From: Vitis vinifera
Taxonomy: Eukaryota; Streptophyta; Magnoliopsida; Vitales; Vitaceae
Direction of reading: 5' to 3'
Assembly (NCBI RefSeq): GCF_030704535.1
Contig: NC_081822.1
Span: 29,533,001 to 29,597,000, forward strand
DNA length: 64,000 nt
Part shown: positions 21,978 through 34,200 of the stretch, one piece after another
How the letters are laid out: each line of letters starts with the position of its first letter
Position numbering within the stretch: position 1 is the stretch's first letter
Notes under the pieces: generated by a model
The model's database searches: none
Told to the model about the DNA's origin: nothing
The model's input: only the letters and a program-made list of their open reading frames with translations
Position numbers and translations under genes: made by a program

Positions 21978-24900
21978 CGCAGTAAGCTTCTTGCAAACTT
22001 TTTCATCTTCCTTCAAGCATATTTTGCTGACGTATTATGATACTTATTTGTTGATAATTAAATATCATTGATAAAGTTCTTTAATTAAGTTCTTCAATTA
22101 AAGATCTTTTTCCTTAATCAATTTTCAAAACTACTGCTAAATATTGTGTTTTTAATTAAATAAATTTTTTAATGGAAACGAGTTTTATTTCATTTCTTGA
22201 AAATCTAAAAAACAGAAAAACTTTTTATTTATTTTATTAGAAAAAGTCTTTAGTGACCAAAACAAGAATTCATTTTAAGTTCAATCATTTCATTTCAATT
22301 TAGTGAAAAATGCTTTAATTTTTGTCAGATTTCAATGAAAGGTTTGAAGGTGGTTCTCCTTGAAGAAGCTTGTTGGAGCTTTTGATATACCACCCTTTCT
22401 CAGCTGATCTCTAACACATAATTGTCTCACTCAAATAAGTGATATAGAAAAGATATGTTAAACATATTCACCATCCAATTGAGATCTAACAAGCTAAACC
22501 CAAAAATCATTTCTCTCTATAGCTCCTAAAAGTTTCCTTTTTTCCTTTCTACCATAGGATTTTGGATGTAGGAGGCTCAACTATTACAAGTCGTCTTGAT
22601 AGTTTAAAAGCGAAATATCTCAGTTAGCAGTATGATTTATCTAACATTTTTAGAAATTATGCATCCATGCGCACACACGTATATATATATTATTAGAAAT
22701 TTTTATCTGAATGTTAATTAGAGCTCATTTCAAATGACAAATGACTTTAAAAATTGTATATGTTTTTTTGATAGGGTATACCAAATGTTATTTCAATGGG
22801 ATGTTGAGTTGAATTAATGTTTTGACATGTGTTTATTCTTGGGTTTATTAACACAAATATGGCTTTGAAATGTACCATGGTTTAACTCAATATTGATTTC
22901 TACTGGAGTGCTGATGATTCCAAGTTGACCAATTCATTTACTTCAATGTCTAGATACTAATTTTCTGATGTTAAGTTGATGACACTGGTGTATGTAGATT
23001 ATTATATAATGTGGGGTTTCGGTTTCACAATGCATGTTATATGCCTTTTAGGCTCGACCATCGTTGGCGCACTCCTTAATCACACTTTTATATCATGACT
23101 TATATGTAGATTGTATAATGGTCATAATATTTATGAAATTACGTCACATTTTTTTCTTCTTCTAATTGTCATTAGATTTTAAGGGGTTACCACAAAATCG
23201 TTTTGAGTTTTAGTTATGTATCTTGTTCAGATGTGTTCTAATAGGCAATTTCCATGGACTCATCATAATAATTGCAAAGACCTCATTGTGAAAAAACTCA
23301 AAAAGTATTCAGAATCTTTACTATTTCTAAGGTACAGGTTTGAAAAACAAACTTGATTAGCTTGTAGCATTGCTATAGTCATATTTTACTCTAGATAGAG
23401 ATTGAAAATGTTTAGTCTGTTAGTTTTGATATAGCACCATACCCTTTTAGAATTGTTTAGAGCCTTCCATTTTGAATGCAAGTGATAAAGTCATGTTGAT
23501 TTTCTTATGTATGTGTTTGGCCTTGCCTTTTGCAGGATACACACGGTCTCTTGCTCTGGTGAAAGTTTAATGAAGCAATAGATTGATTGTAATGTGTTAG
23601 TCTAAGGATTTGAACCCATTAACACTACTATCTCTTCCCATGTGAGCTTGCATTAGATATTTCTTAGTAATGAGTTAAAAGTTTTTAGAAGGTGTAGAAA
23701 TCTCTTATTGAACTAATTGAAATAAGCTTCAGACTTGAAAGCATGCATTATCCTATGTTATATCATTTTAAGAGGGACTTGTTGTTTGTGGGGTCATGTT
23801 AAAGTTTTCATGTATATCATTGTTTTTTCTAATCTGTCATGTTTAAACTTGGAGAACATTTGTGTAGCTTGAAGTTTCTCACTGGCACATACAATCGCTT
23901 AACTCTAGAATTTGAAGGAAGTGAGTGTGCTTTACTACGTCAAGAAGCTTCTTTTCACCCCCGTAGCTCACAACACACTCATGAACTTATTACAAACATG
24001 CAGAGCATACTAACTAGTGTCAAGAGATAGCAAGACTAGAAATCTTATAATTTCTCATGGTAGTGCAAATAAGTGCTTCGGAATAATGGGGTTTGGGTGA
24101 CAACGAAGATGGGATGGCCTATTACTGATGTAATTTATAAGCCCATCTCTTTAAATCCATTCAAGTTTAAAATGGTTTGGCTGAATTCCAAAGCAACTAT
24201 AAGCATGTTCATATTTTAATAAAAAGCCTGTTTGCATCTAAAAATTAAACAAGCTACTCACGCAGGAGGGGCTTCAAGCAACTTTGATCATGGTTTGTAG
24301 AATGGGAACGTTAGGAGTGGCACGTGACGAGCTGGTGCTGATGAAAACTATTTAGAGGTAGTGGTAGTGGCCAATGGTTTTGTGGCATTATGAGGCTTGA
24401 AAGTACTCATATTCCTAATAATAATATCCCCAGTAACTCTTTAGTACGTAATTGTTCACATTCTTATAGCTCCTAAAATGTTTCCTTTTTTCTTTATTTC
24501 TACCATTGAATTTTGGATGTAGGAAGCTCAACTATTACAAGTTGTCTGATAATTTTTAAACTAAATATCTTGGTTAGCCATATGATTTATCAAACATTTT
24601 TAGAAATTATGCATCCATGCATATGCTTTATATATATTATGTTTATATATATATATATATATACACCTGCTAATATTTTATAATAGTTTGCTCTTGTTAA
24701 AGGTTGAGGTCACTACAATTAGGGTTATCCCTTTCTTTCTCCCCCTCTCCCTCTCTCTCACTCTCTTATTCTATAATTAACTTTATTATGAAGTTATCAA
24801 CAATTTAGCCGACATTGGAATATAATTTTTTTTTTTCCTTTCTAGATTGAATGATACTTTTGTTTAAGACATTTGAACTTGTTTATGCCTTCCATTTTGA

Positions 24901-25800
24901 ATGCAAGTGATAAAGTCATGTTGATTTTCTTATGTATGTGTTTGGCCTTGCCTTTTTGCAGGATACACACGGTCTCTTGTTCTGGTGAAAGTTTGATGAA
25001 GCAATAGATAGATCGTAATGTGTTGGTGTAAAGATTTGAACCCATTAACACTATTATCTCTTTCCATGTGAGCTTGCATTAGATATTTCTTAATAACAGA
25101 GTTAAAAGTTTTTCTAGAAGGTGTAGAAATCTCTTACTAAACCAATTGAAATAAGCTTCTTTCAGATACGAAAGCATGCATTATCATATGTTATATTATT
25201 TTAAGGATTTGTCATATGTGGGGTCATGTTAAAGTTTTCATGTATATCATTGTTCTTTCTAATCTATCATGTTTAATCTTGGAGAACATTTGTGTAGCTT
25301 GAAGTTTCTCACTGGCACATATAATCTCTTTAACTTTAGAATTTGGAGGAAGTGAGAGCTTTACTATGTCTAGAAGCTTCTTTCCACCATTGTATCTCAC
25401 AACACACTCATGAACTTCTTATTGCAAACATATAGAGCATACAAACCAGTGTCAAGAGATAGTAAGACGAGAAATCTTACAATTTCTCATGGTAGTGCAA
25501 ATAAATGCTTCTGAATAAAAAGGTTTGGGTGGCAGATAATCACAACGAAGATGGAATGACCTATTACTGATACAATTAATAAGCCTATTTCTTTAAATCC
25601 ATTCAAGTTTAGAATGGTTTGGCTGTATTCCAAAGCAACTATAAGGAAGTTTATATTTTAATGAAAAACCAATTTGCATCTAAAAGTTAAATAAGCTACC
25701 CATGCAAGAGGGGCTTAAAGCAACTATGATCATGATTTGTAGAATGGGTATGTTAGATGTGGCATGGGACAAGAGCTGGTGATGATGCTTAGGAGTTATG
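21978..25800 (+). repeat. 3' flank of the TNL gene with a tandemly duplicated block
   Basis: No coding gene is seen. Block A (22521-about 24345) and block B (24478-about 25790) are homologous in order. Both start AGCTCCTAAAA, both share a stretch with TTTTAGAAATTATGCATCC, and both share the long stretch that begins at 23461 and 24887 and contains TTTGCAGGATACACACGG. Block A has about 500 bp more in its middle. The TTTGCAG-G boundary at 23535/23536 is a good acceptor for a 3' UTR intron of the receptor gene. If so, block B is a second copy of that terminal exon left by a past duplication. The 63-codon frame at 23839-24030 is broken in block B, which argues that it does not code. Confidence 0.65.
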
Positions 25801-27200
25801 ATTAACATAAAAACCTAAAGAAATAGTAATTTTTAATATTTTTTAAATTCTTAAAATTCTTTTAACTTGACTTCGACTTTCAATAAATTTAAATTTATCA
25901 TTCTAATTTAAAATTAAAATAATATATATTGGTCAAACTTTCAAGTAAAATTATCTTAAATTCCTCAAACATATTTATATTCATCTATTAAAAAATCAAA
26001 AACTATTTTTTATTATAAAATGTTTTATTACATTTCAAATAAAAAATTAAATCATTTTGAAATTTCATCTTGAAAGTCTAAGATTTTATATAAAATATTT
26101 TATTTGAAATTTAATTTCTAAAATTTCATAAAAAATAAAATAAAATTGTGGTGATAATATTTTGTTCTTACTTGAAATACTTGCATTGATATTAATTTAT
26201 TTAAATAATTAAAATTATCAAAAGTTATATTAATAATTTATTGTATCAAATTAATTTTAATTAAAATTATATTTTGTAAAATATTATAACTTCATTAATT
26301 GTTTTGATATTTTAGTTATTTTTGAATAAATTTATCCTTTTAATATTCTTAAAATAAAATCATTAAAAATGAAACAACATTAAGGATATATATATATAAA
26401 TTAAAACTTAAGTGATAGACGATTTTTCAAAATATGATTAATGTGATAAATATGTAAAGCAATAAAAAATAAAAGAATTATATAAAATATAAACTCCAAT
26501 TTTTTAATGATTAATTGCCATTTTTCACTGACACATGGAGGATATTCAAGGATGAAAATATCAGTAATTATGAGTATATCAGTACTTCGATTTTATAGAT
26601 ATATTGGATATATCGACATATATTTTGACATGGTGGGTCTAAATTGATTAAAATTTATAAAAATATAAATATATATTTTATAATTTATCATATTTGATAA
26701 TAATATTGTATGTGTCAATAAAAAATATAAATTTAATAAGTGTACATTGATTATTAAATTACATAAAATATTATTCGATAATAATATTGTGATATTTGAT
26801 TATAATATGTCTAATTTTAAAATGTATTTAATATTTAAATTATAATATATTTAATTCAATTATATTAAATGATATAAAACAAATGATGATAAATGTTTAA
26901 TTTTTTAATATTTAATTAATATATTAATGATATTAAAAACACTATGAGAAAAATTATTATAATAATTTTTATATTTTTGCTAATAAATTAAATAAAATAT
27001 TTTCATTTAATTACAAAATAATTAATTTGTTTTTAAAATATTATTTTAATATTTTGTTTATATGATAACGTTTAATATATATATATTGGTGCATAACATA
27101 TGTCAAGGGGCAAACTTGCCTAGGTGCTGCTTGTATTATACGTCAAGGGGCAAAATTATTATAGAATTTTCGTTGTTGACGTCAACTAATGCATGGACAA
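25801..27200. other. AT-rich spacer, no gene seen
   Basis: Extremely AT-rich (runs of ATTTAAAATT type), with short imperfect repeats such as GATAATAATATTGT at about 26697 and 26778. Nothing coding or structurally clear. Confidence 0.55.
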
Positions 27201-27310
27201 TAAAGGCTGCACGTACAGTGGGACAAGCCATGCTCGGTTCATTAATAAATGTTTCAATTGAATGATCGTGTCTTCACACAAGACTTCAGTCTTCTTGATT
27301 TGCATTTACA
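27201..27310 (+). pseudogene. Remnant of a WAK-like gene promoter region
   Basis: The stretch from about 27215 (ACAGTGGGACAAGCCATGC) to 27300 aligns with about 52160-52260 upstream of the receptor kinase gene. It includes the following TTCA(C/T)TAAT, GTCTTC/GTCTCA and AAGAC...GTCTTC elements in the same order. No coding part follows; a MITE and then a Copia element come next. I read it as the left-over 5' flank of a second kinase gene copy. Confidence 0.5.
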
Positions 27311-27325
27311 TGGCTAACCTTCTAA

Positions 27326-27626
27326 GGCTATGTTTGCTCCGGAAGTTAAGGAAAGAAAGAAAAAAAAAAAACGTTAAAAAATTAATTTTTTCATATTTGA
27401 TTTCAACATAAAAAAAGAAAAAAAAATCAAATATAATTAAAATTAAATAGAAATTGATATGTTTGTAAGTTATTTAATTTTTATATAGAAGAGAAAAAAT
27501 ATGTGAGTTTCAAATAATATATAAAATAATTATTAAATTTAAATCTATTTTTTATTTTTCTTATTTTTTTTTTCCTTTTACTTTTCTTTTCTATTTTTTT
27601 TCCTTAATAGGAAATCAAATATAGCC
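27326..27626. mobile_element. Tourist-like MITE
   Basis: A 301-bp AT-rich element with imperfect terminal inverted repeats (GGCTATGTTTGCTCC at the left, complement of GGCTATATTTGATTTCC at the right). A 3-bp duplication TAA flanks both ends (27323-27325 and 27627-27629). Size, ends and TAA fit PIF/Harbinger-derived Tourist elements. Confidence 0.7.
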
Positions 27627-27775
27627 TAAAAGAATCAATAAAATCAAAATTCGGCTTTAAAAATTAGAGGACTACCTATCTATGAATGTAGTTTCCATCA
27701 ATCAAGAACCAACTTTCAATTAAATTTCCTTAACACCAAAAAACTATTTAAAATAGTAATAACATAATCTTCATA

Positions 27776-28171
27776 TGTAAGATAATTACATGCAATATAT
27801 ATTCGATCCAAGTATATGAACATTTGCAACATGAATCAAATCTGAAAAAGACTGAGAATCGTTTACTTACCTCTAGCCATTGTTTTGAGTTATTGTAATC
27901 GGTGCAAGCCTTGATTTCCAAACTCTGATATCTCCTTTTAGATGATGTATTTCTAAAGATAAAAAACAGCAGCGAGACGAGTTTGGGATCATGAGAGATC
28001 TATATATCTGTGGCTTCCCATCATACCATGTTGCTTTTGATTTGCCACACTATGAGCAGTTTGTAGAACATGCTCCTTAACCGCAGGGATGTGAGATGGC
28101 TGGTGGAGGACGTGGTCAGGTGTTGGACCACTTCAGAGTGGTGAACGTGTGTGAACATGTAGTTGATAACA
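27776..28171 (-). repeat. Copia 3' LTR (left)
   Basis: 396 bp, starting TGTTATCAAC and ending TTATCTTACA on the minus strand. Same length as the right copy and about 93% identical to it by hand alignment. Confidence 0.93.
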
Positions 28172-28185
28172 TTCTCCCACTTGGT
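28172..28185 (-). other. Copia polypurine tract
   Basis: AAGTGGGAGAA on the minus strand directly before the LTR start TGTTATC, the usual Copia form. Confidence 0.8.
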
Positions 28186-28461
28186 CCACACCTTTAACCT
28201 AATGTCCTATCTTAGTCCATCAATTATCCGCATTAAGTAACAAATACATGAATCATGACGATAAGTCCTCTATATAACGAGTGTTACCTTCCATGTATTA
28301 CAGTGTATTCATTTTTTAACATTATACTTTATGTGCCAATATTACTTAATGAATAAACCCTATGTTCATTCTTGGTCCAATGAAGTTAAATTTTCTCAAA
28401 ATTAAATAAAGATGCACATCAATATGAGAAAACATCATAATAAGAGTTTGTACAATAAAAA

Positions 28462-31400
28462 TTACATAAGGGAACTAAGTCCCATGTTCACTACATGATC
28501 CTTGAATTTCAACGGTGGCATGCCCTTAGTAAAAGGATCAGTGATCATCAATTTAGTGCTAATGTGCTCAATAACCACTTTCTTTTCTTTAACACGTTCT
28601 CTTATGGCTAGATACTTAATGTCGATGTGCTTGCTTCGACTTCCACTTTTATTGTTCTTTGCCATAAAGACTACAACTGAATTGTCACAATATATACTCA
28701 ATGGCCTAGATATTGAATCCATAACTCTAAGCTCGGAAATGAAACTCTTAAGCCATATACCATGTGAAGTAGCCTCAAAACAAGATATGAACCCAACTTC
28801 CATAATAGAAGTAGCAGTCAACGTTTGCTTAACGCTCCTCCAAGATATAGCTCCATTGGCTAATATAAAAATGTATCCAGATGTTGATTTACGCGAATCA
28901 ACACAGCCATCAAAGTTTGAATCTGAGTAGCCAACAACCTCTAAATTGCTTGTTCGTCTGTACATAAGCTTGTAATCTTTGGTTCCTTGAAGATATCTCA
29001 TCACTTTCTTTGCAGTTTTCTAGTGGTCCATACCTGGGTTACTCTGATATAGTCCTAACATTCCAACAACAAATGCAATGTCAAGCCTTGTGCAGACCTA
29101 AGCATACATCAAACTTCCGACTGTAGAAGCATATGGAATGTTCTTCATTTGTTTCCTCTCAAGATCATTTTTTGGGCATTGGTTCAAATTGAACCTATCT
29201 CCCTTCACAATAGGGCAAACACCAGGTGAACAATCCTTCATCCAAAATCTCTCTAAAACTTTATTGATATAGGTTTCCTGAGACAGACCTAAGATTCCTT
29301 GAAATTAGTCTCTATGGATCTTAATGCCAATGACATAAGATGCCTCACCCATATCCTTCATGTCAAAATTTTTAGAAAGGAATTTTTTCACCTCATGAAG
29401 TAAACCCTTATCATTGGTTGCAAGTAAGATGTCATCCATGTATGAAACAAGAAAACTTTACTCTCACTGACCTTAAGGTATATGCATTGATCCATAACAT
29501 TTTCTACAAAACCAAATGAAGAAATTATGTTATGGAATTTTAAATACCATTGGCGAGATGCTTGTTTTAAATTGTATATGGATTTATTAAGCTTACAAAT
29601 CAATTGCTCACCATCACTAGAGGGGAATCCTTTAGGTTGTTTCATGTAAACCTCCTCTTCTAGCTCTCCATTAAGAAATGTTGTTTTCACATCCATTTGT
29701 TTCAATTCTAAATCTAAGTGGGCTACTAATGCCAATATAATGTGCAAGGAATCTTTCTTAGATACAGGAGAAAAGGTTTCTGTGTAATCGATTCCTTCTT
29801 TCTGAGTGAACCCCTTTGCAACAAATCTGGCCTTGTATATCTCAATGTTGCCTAATGAGTCTTTCTTTGTCTTAAAAACCCATTTACAATCAATGGATTT
29901 TGCACCATTAGGCAACTCAACAAGGTCCCAAACATCGTTGCACCTCATGGAACTCATCTCATCCTTCATGGCATTGTACCACAATTATGATTCTTTGCAA
30001 CTCATGGCTTGTGAAAAAGATTTGGGATCATTTTCAGCTCCTACATTGTAGTCAAATTCTTGTAGATACACTACATAATCACTAGGAATTGCTGACTTTT
30101 TAGACCTTCTTAAGGTTGCACCAATATCTTCTGAGGAAGTATGAGGTTCAACTTGTTGTTCAGAAGTGTCAGGCAACTCCTAATCAACTTGATCTACTGA
30201 AATGTTGTCAACAACTTGTGGAACTTCAATAACTGGTTGAACTTCAACGATTGTTTGTTCTACACCCGTTTGAACTTGAGGGGTGTTATGAACAATAAAC
30301 AATCTATCACTTGAAGTGGAAGGTTGAGACTCTGTATGATCAATATCAGAAACTATGTTTCTGAATTGATCGCTCTCACTGACCAAGTCATATTCAAGAA
30401 ATTTAGCATTTCTTGATTCCACAATCCTAGTGTTGTGAGATGCACAGTAAAATTTGTATCCCTTAGACTTTTCAGCATATCCAATGAAATACCCACTAAT
30501 AGTCCTTGGGTCCATTTTCTTCTCTTGTGGATTATAAATTCTCACTTCAAATGAGCATCCCTAAATGCGCATATGTTGCAAACTTGGTTTCCAACCTTTC
30601 CATAACTCAAATGGCGTCTTTGGGACAGCCTTGGTTGGAACTCGATTTAATATATACACTACTATCTTAAGTGCTTCAGTCCACAAAAATTTAGAAAGTT
30701 TTGAGCTTCTAAGCATACTCCTCACCATGTCCAATAAAGTTTGGTTTCTTCTTTCTGCTACACCATTTTGGTCTGGAGAACCAAGCATGGTATATTAAGC
30801 AACAATCCCATGATCTTGAAGAAACTTCGCAAATGGCCCAGGTGCTTGTCCATCTTCCAAGTATCTACCATAATATTCTTCACCTCTATCTGATCTCACA
30901 ATCTTAATTTGTTTACCATATTGTTTCTCTACTTCTGCCTTGAAAACCATAAAGACATCTAATGCTTCATTTTTGTTATGAAGTATGTAGAGATACATGT
31001 ATAGTGAGAAATCATCTATGAAAGAGATGAAGTATTTATGACCATGAGAGTCCATGTCAAGGCTACATATATCAGTATATATGATCTCTAATATGGCGGA
31101 ACTCCTAGTATCACCTCTTTTTGACTTGTTGGTCTGCTTTCCCTTAATGTAGTCCACACAAGTCTCAAAGTTAGTAAAATATAGAGGACTAAGTACCCCG
31201 ACCATCATTCACCAACCTTTTGATTCTATCTATGGGGATATGACCTAATCTCCGGTGCCACAATGTAGAGGAATCCTCATTAACAACACATCTCTTAATG
31301 CTAGTTTGGACATGTAATGAATTATAAGTGGTATCATTTTGTAAGAATATGCAATAAAGACCATTAGAAAAAATATAATTCCCAACACAATCAGATTTAT

Positions 31401-31629
31401 AAATCAAATTGAAAGATGTTTATGAAAAATGAAAGGAATATCCAAACAGTACAAGTCTAAAAATTGAAATCAAGTTTCATGAGAAACTTGGTACATAAAA
31501 GGTCCTTTGCAATTCCAAAACAAAACCACCATTTAAAGTTAAATAACATACCCCTATTGCTTCCACATGCGAGCCCATCTTGTTTTCGGATAAGATGAAT
31601 TGCTCATTTCTCACTAGCTTCCTTAGGTT
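28462..31629 (-). pseudogene. Copia pol remnant: integrase, reverse transcriptase, RNase H
   Basis: Read leftward from the CACTA junction. Seen in order are the pre-integrase region with LWHRRLGHI (about 31260), the integrase core ([46 protein letters not shown]; 31100-30700) and a Ser/Gln-rich linker. The reverse transcriptase follows (WVFKTKKD, KARFVAKGF, MDVKTTFLNGE, and a YMDD-type site at about 29430), then RNase H (GYSDSNFDGCVDSRKS and SIYCDNSVVVF; 28930-28620). Frames change or stop near 31200, 30790, 30550, 30178, 29984, 29400 and 29010, so no polyprotein can be made. The first codons join the gag-protease part across the CACTA insertion at the GTT duplication. Confidence 0.9.
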
Positions 31630-31639
31630 CACTACTACA

Positions 31640-31830
31640 AAAATTGTAAATAATGGCGTTTAAATCCTTGGCGCTTCTAAAAAGTGACAAGGAATGCAAT
31701 GAACAGTAATTGTATAAAAGAATAATGGCGGTTTATAAACATGGTGTTTTATGTAAGCGTCATTATTGCACTTCATCATTCTTGGCAGTTTTAAGAAGTG
31801 TCATTGTCTCCTATTATTTATATATAGTCA
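31640..31830 (+). repeat. Left subterminal palindromes of the CACTA element
   Basis: Three imperfect palindromes with 5-nt centres: GGCGCTT-CTAAA-AAGTGAC, GGTGTTT-TATGT-AAGCGTC and GGCAGTT-TTAAG-AAGTGTC. They match the motif at the right end. In En/Spm, subterminal repeats are bound by the TNPA-type protein. Confidence 0.75.
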
Positions 31831-32089
31831 TATTTCCCCATTTCTCAAACATCCCGCTTTGTCTCAACAAATATCCCGCCTCATCTGAAAAAACCTAGAA
31901 AACTAAACCCATCATCCCTGATTTCTTGCCTTTAGCAAACTCGTCGGAGATGCCCTGATTTCTTGCCTTTAGCAAACTCGTCGGAGACGCCCAACTATCG
32001 AACGATCAACTACTGACTGGTGATAATGAGAGCACCTCATCGGAGACACCCAAAAACACTCCATTGTGTCAGGTAATTTCTAACAGTGG

Positions 32090-32940
32090 GTAAAAAAACA
32101 ATAATAAAAAAAAAATAGAATTGGAATCATGCGTTTTCAAAGCTTGAACGCAGTCAATCTATTAGAGTTTTCAAGATCTGGTATTTCAGTTGGAAAGGTT
32201 AAATTTTTTGGTTTCTTTGAGTGCATTTTGATTTGGGTTGTAGTTGGTTGGTATTCAGAGTGGTGTAGAGAACGTCAATGTCTGGAAATGGAGAAGAGGG
32301 GAAAGCCTTGGCTGGGAGCATTGGTGGTGGTGTCTTTGTTGTTTCAAAATCTTAGGGTTTCGTTGGTCTCTCAAGATTGAAGTAAGTGGTTTTTCATTTT
32401 GAGTGTTTGGTTGTAGGGAAAGTGGATAAATCAGTTACAAATATGCAGAAAATTTATTTCAAAATTGATTTTGGGGCTTTGAATTTTAATTTAGTTTGAT
32501 GTTTATTTGGGTATGTACAGGTTTGGCTGCTTTGTTCCAATTTCAAAGAGAAAGAGAGTGGTGAGAGAAATGTTTGGGCTTTGGTGAATTGGGATAATGA
32601 GAGCTTCATCTCTGTTCGTGGTTTGAAGTGGAGTGCTCCAATTGGAAAGCAGCAATTTGTGAGTGATTCTTCCCTAAAAAAAACAATTATGGAATAATTT
32701 TCTATTGTGCTTTGGAATGAAATGATTCTTGTTGCTTCTTCTTGGAGGAGCTTTGCAGCATCCCCTGTTGATAGCTTCTTCCCAAGAACGAAATGAATGT
32801 GTTTGAGGATGATTTTGAAACATGGAGTCTTAAGGGCAGTCCTAGCAGGACTCGAGAGTACATGTTGGATGGCCACAACCCTTTGGAGCCCAGAATAAGT
32901 TCCGAATGGAACTATGGGCCTGAGCACTGAGACATCAGTT
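32090..32940 (+). other. Exon-like block inside the CACTA element, origin unknown
   Basis: More GC-rich than its surroundings and punctuated by plausible splice signals. A frame from ATG at about 32278 reads MSGNGEEGKALAGSIGG. After an acceptor at about 32520, a block encodes ERNVWALVNWDNESFISV. A frame from ATG at about 32793 reads MNVFEDDFETWSLKGSP and runs 46 codons to NYGPEH. A 37-bp direct duplication lies just upstream at about 31916-31990. No product is recognised. It may be captured host-gene exons, or the 5' leader of the element's own transcript. Confidence 0.35.
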
Positions 32941-34151
32941 TTGCATAGAGTGTTTTCTCAGCAAGGAAATTTCTTTCTATTGGAAGCCTAGATTAGCTAA
33001 TCATGCAATTAATGGAACCTACACATGGAATTGGGCTAAAAAAAATGATTCACTAAAAAGTTCTAGCTTGTTACCCTCTGATTTTTATTTTTTTTAATGG
33101 GCAATAAAAGCTTAAACTGTAATTCCAACTGTTAGGATATTCAATACCTTATTTAGAGATTTCATTTGGTCAAAGCATTTAAAACTTGCAAAAATTTTCT
33201 TATATATCTTTCTCTTGATGGCAAAATTTGGGCTATTTTTTTTGGTGAATATATCAATGTTTTATTCCATTTTTGAGACTTTTTACTTTATTTGATCTGG
33301 AATCCTTAATGAAGTCAAAAGAGTGACAATTGTGGATCACTTAGTGTGTGCACGTCTATATATGATAAATTCTATATGGCAATATATAGAAAGCATTTCA
33401 AAGAATTAAAAATAAACCTTAAATATTTTTGGTTTTATAGGAATATTCTATATAGGATAAATTCTATATGGCAATATTTTGGTTTTATTTCCATTTAATA
33501 GAAAATGGAATTGACGCCCTAATATTTTTTAATTAAATATTCCTATGTTATCTTTATACTATTTTTAAATATTTTTTTATGAATTAATTAAATATTTAGT
33601 AAATTTAATATTACTATATATATATATATTAATTAAATATATATTTCATTAATTACAATATTTTTTAATTACTATATTTAATTAATTAAATATTACCATA
33701 TATACATTAATTCAATATTTTGATACAATGTAGTACGTTAAAAAATTGAATTAAAATTTAGATGTTCATTAAATTTAGTTTTATTTTACACTTTTCTTCT
33801 TCTACTTTCTATATTTTCTATAAAATCTATTTTGATTTTGGAAAAAAGGATGGGAAAAATATAATTTTAGTAAATATATTAATTCTCTAATCCAAATAAA
33901 TAAAATCAATTTAATAAATAAATATAATTATAACACAAATACTATTGATTCTACCTAAAATATATTGAAGGTAGTTTGGAAGCATTTATCATAATGTTGG
34001 AAGTCTTTGGTAATAATCGAAAATGTTTTTCTCATAAACATTTAACATTTGGTAAATTTTAATTGTGATTTTGAAAATTTGTATTACCAAATGATAATTT
34101 TTGAACTAACTCATGAAATATGCATTTTTCACAAATTATTTTTTGGTAGCC

Positions 34152-34200
<49 letters not shown>

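Noticed and set aside
21487..21996. Minus-strand 169-codon frame under the last receptor exon
   Set aside because: Antisense shadow of the C-JID coding exon.
23839..24030. 63-codon frame in the first 3' duplication block
   Set aside because: The second block carries shifts in the same place, so the frame is not kept.
28502..28930. Plus-strand 142-codon frame opposite Copia RNase H
   Set aside because: Shadow of the minus-strand RNase H coding sequence.
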